A DNA stretch of 6,492 nucleotides from Acidobacteriaceae bacterium (GTDB lineage: Bacteria; Acidobacteriota; Terriglobia; Terriglobales; Acidobacteriaceae). The DNA lies in NCBI GenBank assembly GCA_027364815.1, contig DAHXOQ010000163.1:1-6492 (forward strand), given 5' to 3'. The position numbers and the translations under genes are program-made. Positions 1-4,774 of this stretch are shown here, one piece after another (within the stretch, counting starts at the first letter, position 1; every line of letters starts with the position of its first letter). The notes beneath the pieces are model-generated. The model was not told where the DNA came from and ran no database searches. It worked only from the letters and a program-made list of their open reading frames with translations.

Positions 1-1117
1 CCATCAACGGGTAGCTGATGTTTGCGGTGAGGTGATAGACGGCTTCAACCTTGATGCGGCGCGGCACGTCGGAACGGAAAACTTGCGGCAGAACTTTAAT
101 CGAAGTTTGAATCAGACCCTTGGCCCAGCGTGCCTGCTGGGTTTTGAAGGCGGTCATCTCAATCGGCAACTCGGCGGGGCACTCGATTGCGGGTAGATAT
201 TTGAATTTCCACCCTGCGATCTGCGAACGGTAACTGAGGTCCGTGTCTTCGGTGAGCGTGTCATGCTGCCAGCCGCCACCATCGCTGATGGCCTGCTTTC
301 GCCACATTCCCGCGGTGCCGTTGAAGTTGAAGAAGTCATCCGTGCGGACGCGCGCACCATGTTCGAGAATAAAATGCGCATCGAGCAGGATGGCTTCAAT
401 CTGCGTGAGCAGGCTGTAATCGCGATTGAGATGCGTCCAGCGGGTCTGCACCATGCCAATCTGCGGTTCGGCGAAATGATGGATGATGCTCATCAGCCAA
501 TCGGAGGGCGGAACAAAGTCGGCGTCAAAAATTGCGACAAACTCACCCTTCGCAATCTTGAGGCCTTCATCGAGCGCGCCGGCTTTGAAGCCATGACGAT
601 TCGTCCGGTGAATGTAGACGATGGGGTGGCCGAGTGCCTTGTACCGGTCGACAATATCGGAAGCAACTTGCACGGTCTCGTCCGTTGAATCGTCGAGAAC
701 CTGGATCTCCAGCTTGTCCTTCGGGTATTCAATCGCGCAGATGGCTTCGATGAGCCGCTCCACCACAAACTGCTCGTTGAACATGGGCAGTTGAATGGTG
801 ACGCGCGGCAGTTCGTCGAAGTGCTGCGGCGGATCGGGATTGTAATTCTTGCGATGCTTGAAATAGAGATAGACCATCGTGTAGCGATGCACACCGTAGA
901 CAGCGAGAATGATCATCACGATGAAGTACGGAATCAGAATCGCAGCATCAAAGCCATTCATATGGTAAAGGCCTTTGAAGGTTGTATCGGTGTACTGCAT
1001 CTTCAGATAGTGGCGGAAGCTGTTTTGCGGGGCAAAAAAGCTCAAGAGGGCAGGGCTGTTGACGAGCCTGTGCAATGGGCTGAACGCGGTCGTGAGATAC
1101 AGTGCAGCCTGTGCCAA
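1..1117 (-). CDS. Cellulose-synthase-like family 2 glycosyltransferase, membrane-bound (C-terminus cut by window edge)
   Basis: The 372 visible residues form a processive GT-A fold glycosyltransferase of family GT2, like cellulose synthase and CslA-type mannan synthases. Such enzymes transfer a sugar from a nucleotide sugar to a growing polysaccharide at the cytoplasmic membrane. A hydrophobic segment lies at about residues 58-76 (AAILIPYFIVMIILAVYG). The catalytic domain begins at about 105 (RVTIQLPMFNE). Seen in order are DDSTD at 142-146 (UDP binding), DAD at 198-200 (metal binding), NGTAGMWR at 266-273, TED at 289-291 (catalytic base) and QQARW at 327-331, the QxxRW motif. The reading frame is closed by TAA a few codons upstream. 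TTG at 1117 is chosen because GGAGG lies 9 bases before it. ATG at 1000 (residue 40) is the alternative but would drop a conserved-looking N-terminus. The expected C-terminal membrane helices lie outside the window. The polymer made cannot be told from sequence. Confidence 0.92.
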   Translation of the reverse strand, partial: MAQAALYLTTAFSPLHRLVNSPALLSFFAPQNSFRHYLKMQYTDTTFKGLYHMNGFDAAILIPYFIVMIILAVYGVHRYTMVYLYFKHRKNYNPDPPQHFDELPRVTIQLPMFNEQFVVERLIEAICAIEYPKDKLEIQVLDDSTDETVQVASDIVDRYKALGHPIVYIHRTNRHGFKAGALDEGLKIAKGEFVAIFDADFVPPSDWLMSIIHHFAEPQIGMVQTRWTHLNRDYSLLTQIEAILLDAHFILEHGARVRTDDFFNFNGTAGMWRKQAISDGGGWQHDTLTEDTDLSYRSQIAGWKFKYLPAIECPAELPIEMTAFKTQQARWAKGLIQTSIKVLPQVFRSDVPRRIKVEAVYHLTANISYPLM

Positions 1118-1126
1118 AGTGAAACG

Positions 1127-1131
1127 CCTCC
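1127..1131 (-). promoter_or_regulatory. Shine-Dalgarno GGAGG for the glycosyltransferase
   Basis: GGAGG on the minus strand sits 9 bases upstream of a TTG codon at 1117. It decides the start: no ATG or GTG lies in frame between the upstream TAA and codon 40, so this site supports initiation at TTG. Confidence 0.7.
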
Positions 1132-1149
1132 GATGTGCTAATTAGGCCA

Positions 1150-1155
1150 ATTATA
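1150..1155 (-). promoter_or_regulatory. Possible -10 box (TATAAT) for the glycosyltransferase
   Basis: A perfect TATAAT on the minus strand lies in the 69-base gap between the vapC stop and the glycosyltransferase start. It would give a leader of roughly 25 bases that includes the GGAGG site. No good -35 hexamer is seen 16-19 bases upstream, where the sequence is C-rich. The site may need an activator, or the gene may partly rely on readthrough from vapBC, since no terminator is visible between them. Confidence 0.4.
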
Positions 1156-1186
1156 GGTGATGGAGGGTGCGGCGGGAGGTGTGGAT

Positions 1187-1552
1187 TCAGAGGGTATAAG
1201 GAACACGGACTCCCGGCGCAGTTGCATCAAAGTCGCGTGTATTGCGCGTGACCAGAAGTGATTGATGAACTTGAGCTGTGCCCCAGATGATGGCATCCGG
1301 AATCTTAACGCGTTTTGACTTTCTGAGTTGTGCGGCGCGTTCAGCAACCTCGTCATTGAGTGGCAACAGGTCGAATGTTTGCAGAAATGCTCTAGCTGCG
1401 GGTTCAGTTGTGTGGGTCGTACCCGCCATGATCTCAATCCAACTGACGACACTGATAGCGGGATTTTGATAGAGTGCCAACTCATGCGCTGCCTCGGGAA
1501 TGCCGCGCAGGTAATCGACCAGGATGTTGGTGTCGATGACAGCCTTCACCAT
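1187..1552 (-). CDS. vapC: VapC-type PIN-domain RNase toxin
   Basis: This 121-residue PIN-domain protein has the usual VapC length. PIN toxins are magnesium-dependent endoribonucleases that cut tRNA, rRNA or mRNA and arrest growth when the antitoxin is lost. The acidic active site is complete: D7 in the N-terminal VIDTNIL strand, E40 in SWIEIMAG, D86 in KIPDAIIWGTA and D107 in TRNTRDFD. The gene overlaps the end of the antitoxin gene by 7 bases with ATG at 1552. A GTG one codon later (1549) would give a 4-base GTGA overlap and better spacing from GGAG at 1556-1559, so the true start may be either. Translational coupling to the antitoxin is expected. All key residues are present, so the toxin looks intact. 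Its RNA target is unknown. Confidence 0.93.
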   Translation of the reverse strand: MVKAVIDTNILVDYLRGIPEAAHELALYQNPAISVVSWIEIMAGTTHTTEPAARAFLQTFDLLPLNDEVAERAAQLRKSKRVKIPDAIIWGTAQVHQSLLVTRNTRDFDATAPGVRVPYTL

Positions 1553-1791
1553 TCACTCCGCATCTTTTCCTGGTAGGCGAGTCCATCCTCGGGTAGCGGC
1601 TGTGAATCGCCGGGTAGAAAAAAAGTTTGCCCTTTCCACAGACCGAAGGCTGCATCACGCGAGGTGCGGTTCTGTTCAATAAAGATGGCAACTGCCTGGC
1701 GAACAGCTTCAGCGCGGGAAAAGCCACGTTCTGAGCAGATTTCGGCAAGTTCTTTCATTTGTTTTTCGGGCAAATCGATGAGTGTACGCAC
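1546..1791 (-). CDS. vapB: VapB-type antitoxin, ribbon-helix-helix (CopG-like)
   Basis: This 81-residue protein is encoded directly before the toxin. Residues 2-8 (RTLIDLP) fit the DNA-contacting beta strand of a ribbon-helix-helix domain. They are followed by two helices, about 9-22 and 25-41, with the GFSRAEAVRQAV turn between and into the second. The tail has AFGLWKG at 48-54 and ends DGLAYQEKMRSEW at 69-81, which resembles the toxin-wrapping C-terminus of antitoxins paired with PIN toxins. The role inferred is to neutralise VapC and, as a dimer or with VapC, to repress its own promoter. The start is GTG at 1791, with AGGAG 8 bases upstream (1800-1804). The fold is judged from pattern, so the antitoxin subfamily is less certain than the toxin. 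Confidence 0.87.
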   Translation of the reverse strand: MRTLIDLPEKQMKELAEICSERGFSRAEAVRQAVAIFIEQNRTSRDAAFGLWKGQTFFLPGDSQPLPEDGLAYQEKMRSEW

Positions 1792-1799
1792 TGGAGTGA

Positions 1800-1804
1800 C
1801 TCCT
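1800..1804 (-). promoter_or_regulatory. Shine-Dalgarno AGGAG for vapB
   Basis: AGGAG on the minus strand lies 8 bases before the GTG start at 1791 and supports that unusual start codon. It overlaps a short inverted repeat, GGAGT-G-ACTCC (1793-1803). Confidence 0.65.
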
Positions 1805-1824
1805 GATATAGATATTATATATCA
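1804..1824. repeat. Inverted repeat, probable vapBC operator
   Basis: TGATATA (1804-1810) and TATATCA (1818-1824) are perfect 7-base inverted arms around a 7-base centre. The repeat encloses the -10 box of the minus-strand promoter and touches the vapB ribosome binding site. Ribbon-helix-helix antitoxins commonly repress by binding such palindromes over their own promoter. That this repeat is the operator is inferred from position and symmetry. In such AT-rich DNA some symmetry is expected by chance. Confidence 0.5.
1814..1819 (-). promoter_or_regulatory. -10 box (TATAAT) of the vapBC promoter
   Basis: A perfect TATAAT on the minus strand would place the transcript start near 1807, leaving a leader of about 16 bases that holds AGGAG. 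The -35 region is weak: TCACTG occurs with a 17-base spacer. The box lies inside the inverted repeat 1804-1824, so repressor binding would exclude RNA polymerase. Confidence 0.5.
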
Positions 1825-1923
1825 TTAGTTGTGGATCAGTGACATTTTAATAGGCTCTAGTCTTGGGCATTAAGTTATCATCCATTGCGTCTAGTCATAT
1901 TCCTACTTAGGAACGGGAAGTCC

Positions 1924-2331
1924 ATGAGCCACGGTAAAATTCGTACTCACCAACCACCGTCAAAACCGACTATCTGGATTTTGGTGCTCATTATCGTAAT
2001 CGCTTGCATTTTAATTGCTCTCTATATTTTTAGTTTGTTCTCAACCGGAGAATCTCCTACTGACCGTGAAAATGCGGCGGGTACGGTTCTTGAATCACAG
2101 ATTGTTCTTGATCACGGTAGTGAATCGTTTCTAGGTAGCATCGGCCATTACCGTATCGAAGTTCGCGTGCGATATCAACGCTATGGCCAAATCCGTGAGG
2201 TATGGATGCCGACTTCAGACGTCACATCTGACAAGGGCCTACTTACGTTGAAGCTCGCAAATTCGCATGGAATCTGTGATGTCCACTGGTCATCATTCAG
2301 GCCAGATTCTCCAGAATGCACTCTTAAATGA
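1924..2331 (+). CDS. Hypothetical single-pass membrane protein
   Basis: I do not recognise this 135-residue protein. It has a short basic, proline-containing N-terminus (about 1-15) and one strong membrane helix at about 16-39 (IWILVLIIVIACILIALY and flanks). A soluble domain of about 95 residues follows. It has alternating hydrophobic and charged residues suggestive of beta strands (GHYRIEVRVRYQRYGQIREVW) and two cysteines, in GICDVHW and PECTLK. The positive residues before the helix predict an exported C-terminal domain, where the cysteines could form a disulphide. The pattern of a helix followed by a TVLES...YRIEVRVRY stretch faintly recalls small DUF3592-like membrane proteins, but I cannot confirm that. 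ATG at 1924 is preferred, with AGGA and GGGA just upstream. A TTG at 1885 would add 13 residues without a clear ribosome binding site. The gene is AT-richer than its neighbours and divergent from vapBC. Confidence 0.65.
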   Translation: MSHGKIRTHQPPSKPTIWILVLIIVIACILIALYIFSLFSTGESPTDRENAAGTVLESQIVLDHGSESFLGSIGHYRIEVRVRYQRYGQIREVWMPTSDVTSDKGLLTLKLANSHGICDVHWSSFRPDSPECTLK

Positions 2332-2356
2332 TGACGCGGGTACTTCTAGTGAGAGA

Positions 2357-2362
2357 TATTAT
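2357..2362 (+). promoter_or_regulatory. Weak candidate -10 box (TATTAT) for the acyl-CoA dehydrogenase gene
   Basis: TATTAT matches TATAAT at five of six positions. It lies in the 98-base gap after the hypothetical gene and would start a transcript near 2369, just before the stem-loop at 2386-2418. No matching -35 hexamer is visible at 17 bases, so this is only a candidate. Co-transcription from upstream remains possible because no terminator follows the hypothetical gene. Confidence 0.25.
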
Positions 2363-2385
2363 TCAACAACTTATTGCATGACTCA

Positions 2386-2418
2386 CTCCTGGCGGAGTAT
2401 TGTTTTCTCTGCCAGGAG
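2386..2418 (+). promoter_or_regulatory. Stem-loop sequestering the acyl-CoA dehydrogenase Shine-Dalgarno
   Basis: CTCCTGGCGGAG (2386-2397) pairs with CTCTGCCAGGAG (2407-2418) in a 12-base-pair stem with one G-U pair and a 9-base loop, TATTGTTTT. The 3' arm contains AGGAG of the AGGAGG ribosome binding site (2414-2419), so the folded leader would block initiation at 2430. A competing small hairpin, ACTCC-TGGC-GGAGT (2385-2398), would free the 3' arm. The pairing is read directly from the sequence. A regulatory role is inferred. Confidence 0.5.
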
Positions 2419-2419
2419 G
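2414..2419 (+). promoter_or_regulatory. Shine-Dalgarno AGGAGG for the acyl-CoA dehydrogenase
   Basis: A full-consensus AGGAGG lies 10 bases before ATG at 2430. It fixes that start over the in-frame TTG at 2400, which has no site, and over any start downstream of the stem-loop at 2459-2478. Confidence 0.8.
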
Positions 2420-2429
2420 CTGGTCAAAA

Positions 2430-4241
2430 ATGTCTCATTCTACTCATAACGCAATCTTAGCTGCCCCTGGGGGCAGCTTTTTATTGGACTCTCGCACCCC
2501 CGCTGAAACCTTCACACCTGAGGATTTGAACGAGGAACAGAAGCAGATTGCCGCAACCGCGACCAAATTTGCTGCCGATGAAATTCTAGCTGTCGCTGAC
2601 AAAATCGAGGTTAAGGAGCCGGGGGTTTTGAAGGGCGTGCTCAAGAAAGCCGCCGACCTGGGCTTCACTTCCGTCGATATCCCTGAAGAGTACGGCGGCA
2701 TGGGGATGGACAAGACGACCACAACGGTGATTGCCGACCATCTCTCCGTGCTGGCCGCTTTTTCAACGGCCTTTGGCGCGCATACCGGCATTGGCACGCT
2801 GCCGCTGGTCTGGTATGGCAGTGCTGAACAGAAACAGAAGTATTTGCCGCGCATCGCAAGCGGCGAGTGGGTCGCGGCCTATGCGCTTTCTGAAGCAACG
2901 TCCGGCTCCGACGCGCTCAATGTGAGAGCCCGTGCGCGGCTCAGCGAAGATGGTAAAGAGTACATTCTCGACGGCGAGAAGATGTGGATCACCAACGCCG
3001 GCATTGCCGACATCTTCACCGTCTTTGCGAAGTTGGTGGAACCGGATGGTGTGGAGAAGTTCACAGCATTTCTTATCGAGCGCACGGCGCCTGGTTTGAC
3101 TGTTGGCGGAGAAGAGCACAAGCTCGGCATTCGCGGCTCATCCACGTGTCCGCTGGTTCTGAATGGTTGCCGGATTCCTGTGGCGAATCTACTCGGCGAG
3201 GCAGGCAAGGGCCATCACATTGCCTTCAACATTCTCAACGTGGGCCGCTTCAAACTCGGTGTTGCGTGCATCGGCGGAGCGCGCCACGTGCTAACCGGCG
3301 CCATCAAATATGCAGCCGAGCGCAAGGCATTCGGCAAGTCGATTGACCAGTTCGGCCTCATTCAGCGCAAGATTGCCGTCGGTGCGGCGAGACTCTTTGC
3401 AGCCGAGAGCATGGCCTATCGAACAGCGGGAATGTTGGATTCCTCGCTTGCGCAGATTCCAGCAGAACAGGCAAACGACAGTCGCGAAGTTCAGAAGCGC
3501 ATTGAGGAGTACGCCGTCGAGTGCTCCATTCTCAAGGTCTACGGCTCTGAGATGCTGAGCTTCATCGCCGACGAGCAGGTCTCGATCATGGGCGGCTACG
3601 GCTTTGTGGAGGATTACTCGGCCGAGCGCTCCTATCGCGATTCGCGCATCAACCGCATCTTCGAAGGGACGAATGAAATCAACCGGCTCATCATCACCGG
3701 CTGGTTGATGAAGCGCGCTCTCAAAGGTCAATTGCCGCTGTTGCCTGCGATCAAGAAGCTTATGGACGAAGTCACGCAGCCTGGCCTTGGAGAGAGCATT
3801 GACGAAAGCGAGCCGCTTGCCCGTGAGCGCGAAACGCTTGCAGCAGTGCGCAAGACCACGCTCTTTGCGGCGGGCGTGGCCAGTCAGCGCTTCATGGCCG
3901 GCCTTGAAGAGCAGCAGGAGATCATGGGTGATTTGGCCGACTCCATCTCGCATGTTTTTGCTGTTGATTCGTCGATTCTGCGCGCGCAAAAGCTCGCAGC
4001 TGCTGGCAGCCCGAAGGCAGAAATTGCCGCCCAGCTCTGCGGAATGTTAGCTGCTGAAGCGCATGAACAAGTTGAACTCGCCGCACGTCGCGTTCTCGCG
4101 GCTTGCGCTGAGGGCGACATGCTTCGTACTCAACTGACGATTCTGCGCCGCATCATGAAGGTCTCGCCGCTGAACACGGTCGAGATCGGTCGCAAAGCCG
4201 CAGCGTATTGTGCGAAGGCTGGTTCATATCCGTGGATGTAA
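2430..4241 (+). CDS. Acyl-CoA dehydrogenase, long (VLCAD/ACAD9/FadE-like) form
   Basis: This 603-residue FAD enzyme catalyses the alpha,beta-dehydrogenation of acyl-CoA, the first step of beta-oxidation, passing electrons to electron-transfer flavoprotein. The ACAD core spans about 45-430. It shows YALSEATSGSD at 151-161 (FAD and substrate binding; the usual EPGAGSD is altered to EATSGSD), MWITN at 185-189, GIRGSST from 233, RKAFGKSIDQF from 298 and MGGYGFVEDY from 387. IFEGTNEI carries the predicted catalytic base E412, which aligns with the IYEGT glutamate of medium-chain enzymes. About 170 further residues form a helical C-terminal domain as in VLCAD/ACAD9 and Bacillus FadE-type proteins, suggesting long-chain substrates. 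No thiolase or hydratase gene adjoins it in the window. The start is set by AGGAGG. Two stem-loops, one over the ribosome binding site and one inside codons 10-17, may regulate expression. A bidirectional terminator follows. Family assignment is secure; chain-length preference is inferred. Confidence 0.96.
   Translation: MSHSTHNAILAAPGGSFLLDSRTPAETFTPEDLNEEQKQIAATATKFAADEILAVADKIEVKEPGVLKGVLKKAADLGFTSVDIPEEYGGMGMDKTTTTVIADHLSVLAAFSTAFGAHTGIGTLPLVWYGSAEQKQKYLPRIASGEWVAAYALSEATSGSDALNVRARARLSEDGKEYILDGEKMWITNAGIADIFTVFAKLVEPDGVEKFTAFLIERTAPGLTVGGEEHKLGIRGSSTCPLVLNGCRIPVANLLGEAGKGHHIAFNILNVGRFKLGVACIGGARHVLTGAIKYAAERKAFGKSIDQFGLIQRKIAVGAARLFAAESMAYRTAGMLDSSLAQIPAEQANDSREVQKRIEEYAVECSILKVYGSEMLSFIADEQVSIMGGYGFVEDYSAERSYRDSRINRIFEGTNEINRLIITGWLMKRALKGQLPLLPAIKKLMDEVTQPGLGESIDESEPLARERETLAAVRKTTLFAAGVASQRFMAGLEEQQEIMGDLADSISHVFAVDSSILRAQKLAAAGSPKAEIAAQLCGMLAAEAHEQVELAARRVLAACAEGDMLRTQLTILRRIMKVSPLNTVEIGRKAAAYCAKAGSYPWM
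2459..2485 (+). terminator. Terminator-like stem-loop inside the first codons of the acyl-CoA dehydrogenase
   Basis: AGCTGCCC (2459-2466) pairs perfectly with GGGCAGCT (2471-2478) across the loop CTGG, followed by TTTTT-ATT (2478-2485). This is the shape of an intrinsic terminator, yet it lies in frame in codons 10-19 (LAAPGGSFLL), downstream of the well-supported ATG at 2430. Translating ribosomes would melt it; an untranslated transcript could terminate here. It could also be a coincidence of GC-rich alanine, proline and glycine codons. Confidence 0.4.
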
Positions 4242-4270
4242 GGTCCCTGCCCACCGCAATTCAAACTGAT

Positions 4271-4309
4271 AAAAAACCCTGCTCTCAATTTTGAGAGCAG
4301 GGTTTTATT
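4271..4309. terminator. Bidirectional intrinsic terminator between convergent genes
   Basis: CCCTGCTCTCAA (4277-4288) pairs perfectly with TTGAGAGCAGGG (4291-4302) around a TT loop. It is flanked by six A on the left (4271-4276) and TTTTATT on the right (4303-4309). On the plus strand it ends the acyl-CoA dehydrogenase transcript 29 bases after its stop. On the minus strand the A-run becomes a six-U tail that ends the dxr-rseP-thioesterase transcript. The pairing and tails on both sides are seen directly. Confidence 0.92.
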
Positions 4310-4337
4310 GCAACGTTGAATCGCTTATCACGAAGAT

Positions 4338-4766
4338 TTACACTTCCTTGATCATCGTCCGCAGTGCATTCGCGTATGCATCCGGCAAATTCTGCTTCTT
4401 CATGTGCTCATCGCAGACCACGTGAACGGTTTCGCCTTCAGCGAGCAGAGTATTCTCCTCACCCTCAACTTGAGCTTTGCGCAGAATTCGATAGGCAAAC
4501 TTGAGCACCGCGCCGCGCAACAGCAAGGGCCGCGTCTCAATGAGTATCTCATCGTCATACTTTGCCGGACTGCGATAGCGGCAACTTGCCTCGACGACCG
4601 GCAGAATCAGCTTATGCTCCTGTTCAAGCTGGCTGTACGCGTAGCCGAGTTTGCGCAGCAACTCCACGCGGCCAATCTCAAACCACACCAGATAATTTGC
4701 GTAGTAGACCACGCCCATCTGGTCGGTCTCAGCGTAGCGAACTCGGACTTGTGTAGTGACGGACAT
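4338..4766 (-). CDS. Acyl-CoA thioesterase, YbgC/FcbC (4HBT hotdog) family
   Basis: This 142-residue single hotdog-domain protein is of the usual length for the YbgC/4-hydroxybenzoyl-CoA thioesterase family, cytoplasmic enzymes that hydrolyse acyl-CoA or acyl-carrier thioesters. The N-terminal family signature is intact: RYAETDQMGVVYYANYLVWFE at about 10-30, with D15 as the predicted catalytic aspartate. After it come the hotdog strands (SCRYRSPAKYDDEILIET and VLKFAYRIL). ATG at 4766 lies only 8 bases after the rseP stop, with no strong ribosome binding site (GGCGG somewhat upstream), so it probably depends on translation of rseP. In proteobacteria ybgC accompanies tol-pal genes; no tol or pal gene is seen here, so a Tol-Pal link should not be assumed. 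Last gene before the bidirectional terminator. The substrate is unknown. Confidence 0.9.
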   Translation of the reverse strand: MSVTTQVRVRYAETDQMGVVYYANYLVWFEIGRVELLRKLGYAYSQLEQEHKLILPVVEASCRYRSPAKYDDEILIETRPLLLRGAVLKFAYRILRKAQVEGEENTLLAEGETVHVVCDEHMKKQNLPDAYANALRTMIKEV

Positions 4767-4774
4767 AAGTTTTG

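Noticed and set aside
263..894. Open frames on both strands within the glycosyltransferase region.
   Set aside because: The frame carrying DDSTD, DAD, TED and QxxRW is open from 1117 to the window edge, so the others are shadows.
1840..1923. A promoter for the hypothetical gene on the plus strand.
   Set aside because: Hexamer-like pieces such as TTGGGC and TTATCA occur but not at workable spacing, so no site could be supported.
2378..2449. A 23-codon leader reading frame (starts MTHSWRSIV) overlapping the hairpin and the acyl-CoA dehydrogenase start, with tandem AGG AGG arginine codons over the ribosome binding site.
   Set aside because: It has no Shine-Dalgarno sequence of its own, and the AGG AGG codons are simply the downstream gene's ribosome binding site read in another frame. 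Leaderless translation from a start near 2369 cannot be excluded but is unsupported.
2484..2486. TTG downstream of the terminator-like hairpin as the true acyl-CoA dehydrogenase start.
   Set aside because: It has no suitable ribosome binding site, whereas ATG at 2430 has AGGAGG at 10 bases.
3291..3989. A 232-codon open frame on the minus strand inside the acyl-CoA dehydrogenase gene.
   Set aside because: It is antisense to a strongly supported FAD enzyme in GC-rich DNA, shows no recognisable motif and is a typical shadow frame.
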